From Larkinella sp965227735 (GTDB lineage: Bacteria > Bacteroidota > Bacteroidia > Cytophagales > Spirosomataceae): DNA of 64,000 nt. Of this stretch, positions 8,865 to 18,939 are shown in pieces (within the stretch, counting starts at the first letter, position 1; each line of letters starts with the position of its first letter). The stretch spans positions 868,001-932,000 of the forward strand of contig NZ_OZ245776.1 in NCBI RefSeq assembly GCF_965227735.1, read 5' to 3'. The notes beneath the pieces were generated by a model, which made no database searches, had not been told where the DNA came from, and worked only from the letters and a program-made list of their open reading frames with translations. The position numbers and the translations under genes are program-made.

Positions 8865-9905
8865 ATGGTACGGTCCCGCGCCGAATATTTGATTAACAAA
8901 CTCATCAGCAACACGCTGACGGGGAAAGAATTGGATGAATTGCTGGAGGGGCTGGGAAAAGATGAGACACTACAGGAGTATTCGCCGATTCTGGAAAACT
9001 ATTTCAATGAACTGGTTGAAGAAGAACGTTCACCTTCCAACTCAGAACCAACTATAAAACCGGATGATGAGACCGCCCTCACGCGGTCGAAACGGCCGTC
9101 CCTGCCAATTCGAACATTCTATACCGATTACCGGGGCATAGCCGCCTTCGTCACCCTTTTGTTTAGCCTGGGTACCTTATACTACTTTTTCGCCACCGGC
9201 AATTCGACGCTCCCGATTGCCCTAAACCAACCCAAAACCGCCACTTTTGCACCGAACACACCTACCAAAGAAGAAACCGTACCACGCGGAAAACGGAAAA
9301 GTCTGCGCCTGAGCGACGGCAGTGTGGTGAAACTCAATTCGGACACCAAAATACGGTTTCCAAATGCCTTCGGTCAGGCCGTCCGGACGGTTGCTTTGCA
9401 GGGAGAAGCTTTTTTTGACGTGGAACGGGACGAATCAAAACCGTTTGTCATTTCGGTGGGTAATCTTCGTATAAAAGTACTCGGAACGTCTTTTAATGTA
9501 AAGAATTATGACGACGAAAATGAGGTAGAAATAACCGTCCGATCCGGCCGGGTTAGCGTCAATTTAAATGCCCAATCATCGACACCCATTATTCTGATAA
9601 AAGATCAAAAATTAATCTATTCCAAATCGACTGAATCGTTCCGGATTACCGATGTCAATGCTGTGCAGGAAAGCAGTTGGGTAAACGGCTCGCTGCAATT
9701 CAATAACACGCCCATGATTTCCGTCGAGCGGACGTTGGAAAAGTGGTATGATGTCGATATTATCATTGAAAACAAAACACTTTATCAGACATCATTTACG
9801 GGAGTTCATCTGAACGAAAGTCTCGATTCTATGTTAGAATCAATCACTTACGCAATCGATGCACAATACGAAATAAACGGCAAAACCGTGATCATTCGAA
9901 ATTAA
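8865..9905 (+). CDS. FecR-family anti-sigma factor
   Basis: 346 residues. A cytoplasmic N-terminal part (1-80) should bind the ECF sigma factor. One membrane helix follows (about 85-107, AAFVTLLFSLGTLYYFF). The periplasmic FecR domain (about 135-235) has LRLSDGSVVKLN, GEAFFDVERD, KPFVI and VLGTSFNVKNY. The C-terminal domain (about 270-346, PMISVERTLEKWYDVDI, INGKTVII) is the STN-like end common in Bacteroidota FecR. It is expected to hold the sigma factor inactive until the STN domain of the SusC encoded next (10034-13630) signals substrate binding. The gap to that gene is about 128 nt with no hairpin. Confidence 0.93.
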   Translation: MVRSRAEYLINKLISNTLTGKELDELLEGLGKDETLQEYSPILENYFNELVEEERSPSNSEPTIKPDDETALTRSKRPSLPIRTFYTDYRGIAAFVTLLFSLGTLYYFFATGNSTLPIALNQPKTATFAPNTPTKEETVPRGKRKSLRLSDGSVVKLNSDTKIRFPNAFGQAVRTVALQGEAFFDVERDESKPFVISVGNLRIKVLGTSFNVKNYDDENEVEITVRSGRVSVNLNAQSSTPIILIKDQKLIYSKSTESFRITDVNAVQESSWVNGSLQFNNTPMISVERTLEKWYDVDIIIENKTLYQTSFTGVHLNESLDSMLESITYAIDAQYEINGKTVIIRN

Positions 9906-10033
9906 CAATATCATAAAAAGGGAAACAATGAAAATGAACGAAAACACCTCTTAATTTGATGTGGCAAGCGACCTTACGGATAAAATTAAATTCATTTTTA
10001 TCTACAGATAATTCCTACTTAATTAATACTTCT

Positions 10034-13000
10034 ATGAACTCGAACTCTATTATTCCACGAATGCTAAGGCATTTGTGTACAGTAGCACTGTTGGCGGGGT
10101 TGTGTTTCTCGGCAGCATGGGCAGATCGACCGGAAATCGATCTGGAAAACGTTAAAATATCCCTGGTCCGGGAAGAAGGATCGATCCAGAAAATCATCGG
10201 CAAGATCACCAAAATCACCGGTTATGTATTTCTGTATGAAGACAACCTGAAAAGTGAACTCGAAAAGCGTGTCAAAATCGAGAATGGCAACAATCTACAA
10301 AGCATCCTGGCCAGCATTTCCCAACAATCGGCGCTGGAATTCAAAGCGGTAAACAAGAACATCGTCATTCGGAAACGTTCCGGGCAACCATCGGAACCGA
10401 CTGAGATCAAGCAAGGCCGCAAAGTCAGTGGCCGGGTCACCTCCAGCGTCGACGGCGCTTCCCTGCCCGGTGTGAACGTGGTTCTGAAAGGCTCACAAAC
10501 CGGTGCCAACACCGACGGAAACGGCCAGTATACCATTGATGTAACGGGTTCAAATCCGATCCTGGTTTTTTCGTACATCGGTTTTGAGACCCAGGAAATT
10601 GCCGTCGGAAGCCGCAGCTCGGTTGACCTGACGCTGACCGAAAGCGGTGTAACGTTGAATGAAGCCGTTGTGACGGCCCTCGGTATCAAACGCGAAAAAC
10701 GGTCCCTGGGCTATGCCGTTCCTGAATTGAAAGGAAACGATCTGACCAATGTAACCCAGGAAAATGCCATGAACTCGCTGGCGGGCCGGGTGCCGGGGGT
10801 TGCCATCAACCAGACCAGCGGGGTGGGCTCTTCCATCAGCGTCGTGATCCGGGGTGCCAAATCGCTGACGGGCGACAACCAGCCGCTGTTCGTCATCGAC
10901 GGAGTGCCGGTGGCCAACGGATTGAACAACCTCCGTTCGATGGGCGACCGCAACAACGTCGACTACGGAAACGCCATCTCCGACCTGAACCCGGAAGATA
11001 TCGAAAGCATTTCGGTGCTGAAAGGCCCCAGTGCAGCCGCTCTGTATGGCTCACGCGCCGGGAACGGGGTTATTCTGGTGACGACCAAAAAAGGCACCAA
11101 AGGCAAAGGCGTTGGCATCACCTTCTCAACCAGCAATGTATTTGAACGGCCTTACCGCTACCTGGATTTTCACTACAAATACGGCAACGGCGACCGCAAT
11201 AACCGCCTGGACGAAAGTTCGGCCTACTGGGGTGGCCCGGCGCTCGATGCCGGCATCAACGCCGTTCAGTGGAACAGCCCGGTGGGTGCCGATGGCAATA
11301 AAGTCGCTGCGCCACTGGTGTCGTATAAAGACAACATGAAGAACTTCCTGGAAACCGGAATTACCTCAACCAACAACATTGCGCTGGCGGGCTCAGGGGA
11401 CAAAACAACCTACCGGATTTCGTTCAATAACATGACGAACAAGGGCCTGATTCCGAACTCGGACTTGTTCCGGAATTCGCTGGCAACGGCGGTGGCGTTC
11501 GACATCAGCAAAAATTTCAAACTGAGCACGAACCTCAACTTCGTTCGGTCGAAATCGAACAACCGCCCTTCCACCAACAACCGGGGTGCTAACCCACTCG
11601 AAGCGGTTTACCTCTATCCACACGTCGATGTTCGTCAATTGACCAACTATTGGGTGCCGGGGAGCGAAGGCATTCAGCAACGGTCGGTTTCTTCCAACGG
11701 CGATAACCCCTATTTTCTGGCCTACGCCCTCAACAACGGCTTCGTCCGCGATCGCGTTTTCGGAAATATCAAACTCGACTGGACCATTTCGCCCGAACTG
11801 TCGGCCTACGCCCGGGTTTCGCACGACCAGTTTGCCGAAAACCGGGAAACCAAAATTCCCTGGAGCTACTCCCGGGGCCGGAATGGTGGCTATTACCTGC
11901 AGGACATTGCCCGGTATGAAACCAATGCCGACGCCATGGTGACCTACCGCAAGAAAATCAGCGATTTCGACTGGAGCATCTCCGGCGGTGGAAACGTCAT
12001 GAAGCAAAATTACCGCGATTCCTACATGGGCGGAGCCATCCTGACCATCCCGAACCTGTACCGGATTTCCAACATTCCGAATACCGCCCTGCAATTCTCC
12101 AACAGCACGTATGAAAAGGCTATTTACAGCTTGCTGGGAACGGCCTCGCTGGGATTCAAAGACCAGCTTTACCTGGATTTGACGGCCCGTAACGACTGGT
12201 CGAGTACTTTGCCTGCCGCCAACCGCTCCTATTTCTACCCCTCGGCATCGCTGAGCTGGCTGGCCAACTATACCTTCAACCTGCCGTCGGAAATTTCGCT
12301 GCTGAAATTCCGGGCCAACATCGCGCAGGTCGGGAACGACACCGATCCTTATCGGCTGGTTCCGGCCCTGGGAACCGGTTCGTGGGGAAGCCTGATTACG
12401 ACCAATGTATCGGGAACCCTGCTGAACCCGCAACTGAAACCGGAAATTCAGACCTCGACCGAATTCGGGGTGGAATTGAATCTGTTCAATAACCGCCTGC
12501 GGTTCGACGGAACGTATTACAACGCCGAGAACAAAAACCAGATTCTGACCGTCACGACGCCCGCGTCCTCGGGTTTTGGCAGCAAGCTGATCAACGCCGG
12601 GGCGCTGGTGAGCAAAGGCTGGGAAATCGTGTTGGGCGGAACCCCCATCAAAAGCACCAATGGCTGGAACCTGGATCTGAACGTCAACTTCACCCGCAAC
12701 CGGACGACCATCAAAGAACTGGCACCGGGCATCGATTTCTACCAATTGTGGGACGACAACAACGGGGGAGCCTTCTCCTTCGTAGGTGAAGAAATCGGAA
12801 ACCTCTACAGCCGGGGCTTTGCCACGGTGCAAGATGCGTCTTCGCCCTATTACCGCTGGCCAATCCTGACCCGCAACGGCGAATGGACGGCCGTCAACGA
12901 CCGGGACAAGCGGGTGAAAGTCGGCAACTTCAACCCCCGGTTTATGATGGGGATGCAGGCATCGCTTTCCTACAAACGCTTTACGCTGAATGCCAGCTTC

Positions 13001-13630
13001 GACTGGCGGAGCGGAGGCAACTTCCAATCGTATACGTACCGCTACGGCGAGTCGGACTGGCGGTCACAACGGCAGCTTGACAACCTGATCCCGGGCGGAA
13101 CGATGTCATCGACGGACCTGGTGAACCTGCTCAAGTCGGACCCGGAAAAATACATCATCCCGCAAAACGGCAACTTCCCGCGTGTCGGGGGGCATACGCA
13201 GGCGACGGGTGGTATGGGCTTCGATTCCAACGGCGACGGTGTGCTTGAATACGACGGCGGTTTTATTCCGGGCGTCATCCAGAATGCCGATGGCACGTAT
13301 ACCGAACACCTGGGCGGCACGGGAACCAACATTTACCCGATCACCGACACCTACCCGTGGAGCTTTAACCAGCAGATCACCTTCGACGCTTCGTTTGTCA
13401 AACTGCGGGAAATCTCCCTGGGCTATAACATTCCGAAACTGTTCGGACTGCGCAATGCCAACATTTCGGTCTATAGCCGGAACATCATTCTGTGGACGGC
13501 GGCTAAAATCGGGATCGATCCCGAACGGGCTTTCCAGGCCGATGGTGGCCGGTTCCGTCAGGGCATCGAATTGCAGAACGTCATGCCCTGGACCATTCCG
13601 GTTGGCTTTAAAGTAGGCTTCAGTCTGTAA
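10034..13630 (+). CDS. SusC/RagA-type TonB-dependent transporter with STN signalling domain
   Basis: An outer-membrane importer of 1198 residues. The frame is open from 9956, but the ATG at 10034 (MNSNSIIPRM) gives a proper signal peptide (CTVALLAGLCFSAAWA). An STN (secretin/TonB short N-terminal) domain lies at about 45-120 (ISLVREEGSIQKII, LEFKAVNKNIVIRK). A carboxypeptidase-regulatory-like beta-sandwich lies at about 130-210 (VSGRVTSSVDGASLPGVNV), then a plug (SLAGRVPGVAI, VVIRGAKSL, VLKGPSAAALYGSRAGNGV) and a 22-strand barrel. The STN domain links it to the upstream FecR/sigma pair. The susD partner starts 22 nt after the stop. It is closely related to the SusC at 15500, which lacks the STN domain. 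Imported ligand unknown. Confidence 0.95.
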   Translation: MNSNSIIPRMLRHLCTVALLAGLCFSAAWADRPEIDLENVKISLVREEGSIQKIIGKITKITGYVFLYEDNLKSELEKRVKIENGNNLQSILASISQQSALEFKAVNKNIVIRKRSGQPSEPTEIKQGRKVSGRVTSSVDGASLPGVNVVLKGSQTGANTDGNGQYTIDVTGSNPILVFSYIGFETQEIAVGSRSSVDLTLTESGVTLNEAVVTALGIKREKRSLGYAVPELKGNDLTNVTQENAMNSLAGRVPGVAINQTSGVGSSISVVIRGAKSLTGDNQPLFVIDGVPVANGLNNLRSMGDRNNVDYGNAISDLNPEDIESISVLKGPSAAALYGSRAGNGVILVTTKKGTKGKGVGITFSTSNVFERPYRYLDFHYKYGNGDRNNRLDESSAYWGGPALDAGINAVQWNSPVGADGNKVAAPLVSYKDNMKNFLETGITSTNNIALAGSGDKTTYRISFNNMTNKGLIPNSDLFRNSLATAVAFDISKNFKLSTNLNFVRSKSNNRPSTNNRGANPLEAVYLYPHVDVRQLTNYWVPGSEGIQQRSVSSNGDNPYFLAYALNNGFVRDRVFGNIKLDWTISPELSAYARVSHDQFAENRETKIPWSYSRGRNGGYYLQDIARYETNADAMVTYRKKISDFDWSISGGGNVMKQNYRDSYMGGAILTIPNLYRISNIPNTALQFSNSTYEKAIYSLLGTASLGFKDQLYLDLTARNDWSSTLPAANRSYFYPSASLSWLANYTFNLPSEISLLKFRANIAQVGNDTDPYRLVPALGTGSWGSLITTNVSGTLLNPQLKPEIQTSTEFGVELNLFNNRLRFDGTYYNAENKNQILTVTTPASSGFGSKLINAGALVSKGWEIVLGGTPIKSTNGWNLDLNVNFTRNRTTIKELAPGIDFYQLWDDNNGGAFSFVGEEIGNLYSRGFATVQDASSPYYRWPILTRNGEWTAVNDRDKRVKVGNFNPRFMMGMQASLSYKRFTLNASFDWRSGGNFQSYTYRYGESDWRSQRQLDNLIPGGTMSSTDLVNLLKSDPEKYIIPQNGNFPRVGGHTQATGGMGFDSNGDGVLEYDGGFIPGVIQNADGTYTEHLGGTGTNIYPITDTYPWSFNQQITFDASFVKLREISLGYNIPKLFGLRNANISVYSRNIILWTAAKIGIDPERAFQADGGRFRQGIELQNVMPWTIPVGFKVGFSL

Positions 13631-13652
13631 TCGTACCAACATTCTACTTACC

Positions 13653-15347
13653 ATGAAACGATTTCATCTTTTTTCCAAAGCGGCTTTCATTCTGGCGCTG
13701 TTCCTGTTCTCCTCCTGCGAAGAGCAACTGACCGAACTGAACGAAAACCCCAATGTGGTTGACCCCGCTACGGCCAACCCAAATATGTTGATGCCAACGG
13801 TCACTACCGGCCTGGCTACCAGTTATCTGGGACTTGGCTACGGCGATATTGCCGGGGTTGTACAGCACACCCAGAAAGACGGCTGGTTTGGCGGACATAA
13901 CCACTACGACTGGACGCCCAATGACTGGAGCAACTATTACAACCTGCTGCGTAACAATGCATTCCTGCAACAGCGGGCAACTGAACTAGGTTTTAAGTTC
14001 CACCAGGGTGTGGCACTGACCATGAAAGCCTACATTTTCGGGCTGATCACCGACCTCTGGGGCGATGCGCCCTACACCAATGCCTTGAAGGGCGACGTGT
14101 CCAACGACTACATCCTGCCGACGTATGACAGCCAGGAGGTCATTTACAAGGGCATTATCGAGGATCTGAAAGCCGCTTCGGCCCTGTTTGCCACCGGCGA
14201 AACAACGGGCTACCTGACCAACTACGATGTGTTCTACAAGGGCAATGCGGCCAACTGGCACAAGTTTGCCAACTCGCTGCTTCTGCGGTATTACATGCGG
14301 ATTTCGGCCAAATTGCCGGACATTGCCAAAGCCGGGATCGAGAGCGTTTACAGCTCCGGTGTTTACATCAAAAGCCCTAGCGAAGATGCTGTCATGGACT
14401 ACATTGGTGCCACTGCCGCCAACTCCTGGCCCGGTGCCGTTGCGTTTGAAGCCGACCCCTCGGAATACCGCCGTCGGAAACCCGCTAAACCGCTGGTCGA
14501 CAAACTGCTGCAACTCAACGATCCGCGTCTGAAAGTATGGATTGCGCCGGTTTACGTGCAGTGGGTGGCTGATCCGACCCTTGCCACCCCGGTCGATCCG
14601 TTTATCCGCCGAAACGGGGTGATTCAGACGGGTACGGTTTCGCTGACCGATGCCGCCTTCCTGCCGCTGGTGAAAGCCGGTACAAAGTTTACCCGGAACT
14701 TCAACCCCAACACCTTTTCCGTAGCGATCGACACGCGTGAATACGTGGGTGTTCCGCCCGGTTTGATTGACCCAAGCTCGTACAACTACAACCCAACTAC
14801 GGGACAAGTTGTTCAGAATCAGCACGTTTCACAACTTGCCGAACTCTATCGCGGAAGCAGTGGCGGTTTGTTGAAAGCCCGGCTGATGTCGGCTGCTGAA
14901 ACTTCGTTCATTCTGGCCGAAGCGGCCATGAAAGGCTGGGCAGTCGGAAGTGCCGAAACCCACTACAATGCCGGGGTGAAAAATTCACTCGAAACCTGGG
15001 GTGTGGGAACGCAATACAACACCTACATCGCCACCACCGGTGTTAAATTTGACAACACCCTGGCCCAACTCATGGATCAAAAATGGATTTCCAGTTGGAC
15101 GGCGGCTCCTGAAGCCTGGTTCGATTACCGCCGGACCGGCCTGCCCGCCTTTAAACCCGGCCCGGCTGCGGCTGAAAATGTGTTGCCGGTTCGTTTCATT
15201 TACGGCGATAACGAAACCAACTACAACAACGCCAATGTGACGAGCGCGCTGAGCAAACTGGAAGAAAACTCCCATACCAAAATCCGGGGCAAAAACAGCC
15301 AGTGGGCCAAACCCTGGGTAATTCAGGGAACCGGTAAACCCTGGTGA
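13653..15347 (+). CDS. SusD/RagB-type surface nutrient-binding lipoprotein
   Basis: 564 residues with a lipoprotein signal (LALFLFSSCEEQ). It matches the SusD-like/RagB family that forms the lid of the SusC barrel and captures ligand at the cell surface: LTELNENPN near the start, LGYGDIAGVVQHTQKDGW, ITDLWGDAPYTNAL, KFANSLLLRYYMRIS, EASFILAEAAMKGW-type helices and the C-terminal YGDNETNYNNANV. It lies 22 nt after its susC and is followed by a hairpin terminator at 15370. It is related along its length to the SusD at 18940, so the two pairs arose by duplication. Confidence 0.95.
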   Translation: MKRFHLFSKAAFILALFLFSSCEEQLTELNENPNVVDPATANPNMLMPTVTTGLATSYLGLGYGDIAGVVQHTQKDGWFGGHNHYDWTPNDWSNYYNLLRNNAFLQQRATELGFKFHQGVALTMKAYIFGLITDLWGDAPYTNALKGDVSNDYILPTYDSQEVIYKGIIEDLKAASALFATGETTGYLTNYDVFYKGNAANWHKFANSLLLRYYMRISAKLPDIAKAGIESVYSSGVYIKSPSEDAVMDYIGATAANSWPGAVAFEADPSEYRRRKPAKPLVDKLLQLNDPRLKVWIAPVYVQWVADPTLATPVDPFIRRNGVIQTGTVSLTDAAFLPLVKAGTKFTRNFNPNTFSVAIDTREYVGVPPGLIDPSSYNYNPTTGQVVQNQHVSQLAELYRGSSGGLLKARLMSAAETSFILAEAAMKGWAVGSAETHYNAGVKNSLETWGVGTQYNTYIATTGVKFDNTLAQLMDQKWISSWTAAPEAWFDYRRTGLPAFKPGPAAAENVLPVRFIYGDNETNYNNANVTSALSKLEENSHTKIRGKNSQWAKPWVIQGTGKPW

Positions 15348-15369
15348 TGAAATTACCTTGAACAAGTTG

Positions 15370-15398
15370 AAAAGGGTGGACCGTATTCCACCCTTTTT
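15370..15398 (+). terminator. Rho-independent-like terminator after the first susCD pair
   Basis: Stem AAAAGGGTGG (15370-15379) pairs with CCACCCTTTT, followed by T residues; the loop is 8 nt. It starts 23 nt after the susD stop, so the two susCD pairs are probably separate transcripts. Confidence 0.8.
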
Positions 15399-15499
15399 CA
15401 CGTAAATTATTTATATTTCAGCACTTTATTTTTATAAACCGTATACTCAATTTAATACCTCCTCTTTTCTCCTTTTCTGTAAACTCTTATGCAAAAACT

Positions 15500-18400
15500 A
15501 TGAACCGAACCTCTATTTTTTCGAAAACGCTTCGGTGTTTGTTTGTCACCACATGGTTGCTGGGAATGGTTCTCGCACCAGCCCGGGCGCAGCAATCCCG
15601 CCGGGTAAGCGGCACCATCAAACTGGGTACCGACAACTCCCCCATTCCCGGCGTCAATGTGCTCATCAAAGGTTCCACGCTCGGAACTACCAGTGACAAC
15701 AATGGCCGGTATTCGCTGGAGGTCAGCGGAGCCAATCCGGTTTTGATTTATTCCTTCATCGGTTACAAAACCGAAGAAGTGCCCGTTGGCAATCGCAGCA
15801 CCATCGACGTGACGATGACCGAAAATGCGGAAATGTTGCAGGAAGCCGTGGTGACGGCCCTCGGGATCAAACGCGAAGAACGCTCGCTGGGCTACGCGGT
15901 TGGAAAAATTGACGGCAAAGACCTCACGCGCGTTGTTCAGGAAAATGTGCTCAACAGCATGGCCGGCAAAGTGGCCGGCGTCAACATCAGCGCCACCGGC
16001 GGAACCGGCTCGTCGGTCAGCATGGTGATCCGGGGTGCCAAATCGCTCAGCAGCGACAACCAGCCGCTGTTTGTGGTCGACGGCGTTCCGATTGCCAACA
16101 CGCTCAACAACGTCAGCCAGGTCGGCAACGACAACCGGGTCGATTATGGCAATGCCATTTCGGGCCTGAACCCCGACGACATCGAGAACATTTCGATTCT
16201 GAAAGGCCCCAGCGCAGCCGCACTCTACGGTACGCGCGCGGGAAACGGCGTGGTGCTGATCACGACCAAAAACGGCTCCAAAGTCAAAAAGCTGACGGTA
16301 ACGATTACCTCGAACACCGTGTTCGACAAACCGTATAAGTTTCTGAAATGGCAAACCAGTTTTGGCTCGGGCCAGTTTTCGGCCATTCCGGTTTCCATCA
16401 GCAAAAACCCGCTGACCAATCCGTTCGGCAAACTGATTCAGGAGGAAATTGGTGCCACCTACGGCGCAGCCCTGGACAAAGGCTACGAAGAAGTGCAGTG
16501 GAACAGCCCGCTGGATGCCAACGGCAAACCGATTCCGATGCCGCTGGTATCCCATAAAAACAACGTCAGAAACTTCGTTCAGACCGGCATCACCACCACC
16601 AACGGGATTTCCATCGCTAACAGCACCGACCAGATTACGTACCGGATTTCGTATTCGAACATGCAAAACCGGGGGATTATTCCCAATTCGGATCTGTTTA
16701 AAAACACGCTGAATTTCAGTTCGTCGCTCAAACTCAGCGAGAAACTGCGGATGAGCACCAACGTCGACATCAGCCGCAACAACTCCAACAACCGCCCCGC
16801 CGGAAACCGGGGTTCCAATCCGTTGCAGGCGGCTTACAACACCTCGCCCCACATCGACCTGCTCGAACTGAAGAACTACTGGATGCCGGGTCAGGAAGGA
16901 TTGCAACAACGTACACAGTATAACGGTATTTACAACAACCCGTATTTTCTGGCGTATGAAGTCAACAACGGTTTCACCCGCGACCGCGTTTTCGGTAACC
17001 TGCGTGCCGACTGGCAAATCACGAAGGACATCAGCTTCATGGGCCGGTATTCGCTCGACACCTACCAGGAACAGCGGGAAACCAAGATCGCCAACAGCTA
17101 TACCAATGATCCGCGCGGAGCCTACGGTCTGATCAACATCGGGTCCTTCGAAAGCAACGCCGACTTTCTGGCCACCTACAAAAAAGACATCGGCAACTTT
17201 GGCCTATCGGTTTCGGCGGGTGGGAACTACCGCCACCAGAAAGGCTCGAACCTCACCAACGCCACCCGCAACGGCACCGGTTTGATCGTTCCGGGTGTTT
17301 TCACGATTCAGAACATTGCCCCGGCCAACCTCGACTACAGCAGCACGAAATTTGAACGCGGCATCTACAGCCTATACGGCCTGGCCAACCTGAGTTTCAA
17401 AGACATGGTGTACCTGGATTTGACGGCCCGCAACGACTGGTCGAGCACGCTGCCAGCCGCCAACCGGTCCTACTTCTACCCCTCGGCGTCGCTGAGTGTG
17501 TTGCTGAATGAAATTCTGCCGGTTTCCAACACCATCAGTTTGCTGAAACTGCGGGGTGGAATTGCGCAGGTGGGGAACGACGCCAATCCGTATATGCTGC
17601 TCAGTACGCTGGGCAACGCCGGAAGCTGGGACGGAATTCCGCGCCTGAACGTGCCGGGAACCCTGCTTATTTCAGACCTGAAACCGGAAATTGCCACCTC
17701 CACGGAGTTTGGCCTCGATGTGAATCTGTTCCGAAATCGCCTGAGGGCCGGTGCCACGTATTACGTGTCTGAAAACCGCAACCAGATTCTGAGCACCAAA
17801 CTGCCGCCGTCATCGGGTTATACCCTGAAAAATATCAACGCTGGATTGCTGGTCAGCAAAGGGATAGAGCTAACACTGGGCGGAACACCCCTGGAAAAGA
17901 ACGGCTGGCGGCTGGACCTCAACGCCAACCTGACCCGCAACCGCACCACCATCAAAAAACTGTCGGACGACCTCCCCTACTTCACGCTCTGGACCGACGC
18001 CAAAGGCGGTGCCTGGACGTATGTGGGTGATGAAATCGGCGATTTATACGATGCCAAAGTCGTGACGGTGGAAGACAAAAGTTCGCCCTACTACGGTTAT
18101 CCCATTCTGGATCAGACCGGCAAGTGGCAGTCTATCGACGCCATCAATACCAAGAACAAAATCGGAAACTTTAACCCCCGGTTTATTCTGGGTATGCAAA
18201 CGTCGCTCAGCTACCGCGGTTTCAGCCTGAACATGACGTTCGACTGGCGGAATGGCGGGGATTTTGTCTCGCAAACCTACCGCTACGGCGAAGAAGACGG
18301 CCGCTCGCAATTGTTTCTGGATAAACTCATCAATCCCAACGGTTTGACCGGCGACGCGCTCCGCAACTACCTCGTGGCCAACCAGGACAAAATGATTCTG

Positions 18401-18916
18401 ATCAATGGCAACAACTTCCCGCTGGTGGGTGGCCCAACGCCCGACTACAACGGTTATCCGTTTAAATACGGCCCCTACACCCTTCCCCACGGCGGGGTGT
18501 TTATCCCGGGCGTGGTGGCAACCGGCTACGACGAAAATGGCAAACCGACCGGCTATAAGGAGAACCTGGGCGGCCCCGGCACCCTGATGCTGCCGTTTGC
18601 CGGTTCAACCTCCTGGGCCTTCTCGCGGGCGGTTACGTTCGATGCGTCGTTCCTGAAACTCCGCGAAGTGTCGTTCGGCTATGATCTGCCGCAGAATTTT
18701 GTCAAACGAATCGGGCTGCAAAACGCGAACGTTTCGGTCTATAGCCGGAACATCATTCTGTGGACAGCCGCCAAAATCGGCATTGATCCCGAAATGGCGT
18801 TCCAGCTCGAATCGGGGGTTCAAAGCTCCGGCATTCAGTTTAAGCAGGGCATCGAACGGTATAATGTCACGCCCTGGGTTATTCCGGTTGGCTTCCGGCT
18901 TGGTTTAACATTTTAA
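15500..18916 (+). CDS. SusC/RagA-type TonB-dependent transporter, second copy without STN domain
   Basis: 1138 residues starting at ATG 15500, with a signal peptide (cut near ARAQQ). Directly after it comes the carboxypeptidase-regulatory-like domain (VSGTIKLGTDNSPIPGVNV), then the plug (MAGKVAGVNIS, VIRGAKSLSSDNQPL, LKGPSAAALYGTRAGNGV) and barrel. Unlike the upstream SusC it has no STN domain, so it cannot itself signal through FecR. Long stretches match the first SusC closely (DLTARNDWSSTLPAANRSY, YSRNIILWTAAKIGIDPE), supporting tandem duplication. The upstream 100 nt contain an AT-rich stretch with a TATATTTC box (15412-15419) that could be a -7 element. susD follows after 23 nt. Confidence 0.95.
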   Translation: MNRTSIFSKTLRCLFVTTWLLGMVLAPARAQQSRRVSGTIKLGTDNSPIPGVNVLIKGSTLGTTSDNNGRYSLEVSGANPVLIYSFIGYKTEEVPVGNRSTIDVTMTENAEMLQEAVVTALGIKREERSLGYAVGKIDGKDLTRVVQENVLNSMAGKVAGVNISATGGTGSSVSMVIRGAKSLSSDNQPLFVVDGVPIANTLNNVSQVGNDNRVDYGNAISGLNPDDIENISILKGPSAAALYGTRAGNGVVLITTKNGSKVKKLTVTITSNTVFDKPYKFLKWQTSFGSGQFSAIPVSISKNPLTNPFGKLIQEEIGATYGAALDKGYEEVQWNSPLDANGKPIPMPLVSHKNNVRNFVQTGITTTNGISIANSTDQITYRISYSNMQNRGIIPNSDLFKNTLNFSSSLKLSEKLRMSTNVDISRNNSNNRPAGNRGSNPLQAAYNTSPHIDLLELKNYWMPGQEGLQQRTQYNGIYNNPYFLAYEVNNGFTRDRVFGNLRADWQITKDISFMGRYSLDTYQEQRETKIANSYTNDPRGAYGLINIGSFESNADFLATYKKDIGNFGLSVSAGGNYRHQKGSNLTNATRNGTGLIVPGVFTIQNIAPANLDYSSTKFERGIYSLYGLANLSFKDMVYLDLTARNDWSSTLPAANRSYFYPSASLSVLLNEILPVSNTISLLKLRGGIAQVGNDANPYMLLSTLGNAGSWDGIPRLNVPGTLLISDLKPEIATSTEFGLDVNLFRNRLRAGATYYVSENRNQILSTKLPPSSGYTLKNINAGLLVSKGIELTLGGTPLEKNGWRLDLNANLTRNRTTIKKLSDDLPYFTLWTDAKGGAWTYVGDEIGDLYDAKVVTVEDKSSPYYGYPILDQTGKWQSIDAINTKNKIGNFNPRFILGMQTSLSYRGFSLNMTFDWRNGGDFVSQTYRYGEEDGRSQLFLDKLINPNGLTGDALRNYLVANQDKMILINGNNFPLVGGPTPDYNGYPFKYGPYTLPHGGVFIPGVVATGYDENGKPTGYKENLGGPGTLMLPFAGSTSWAFSRAVTFDASFLKLREVSFGYDLPQNFVKRIGLQNANVSVYSRNIILWTAAKIGIDPEMAFQLESGVQSSGIQFKQGIERYNVTPWVIPVGFRLGLTF

Positions 18917-18939
18917 GCAACCCGATCTTTCCAAAAACC

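Noticed and set aside
11393..13027. Long open frame on the minus strand across the first susC
   Set aside because: It is antisense to a clear TonB-dependent transporter gene, its residues show no domain pattern, and GC-rich coding DNA readily gives long antisense frames. The same applies to 15452-17017 (minus), 4328-5827 (plus) and 55903-57141 (minus).
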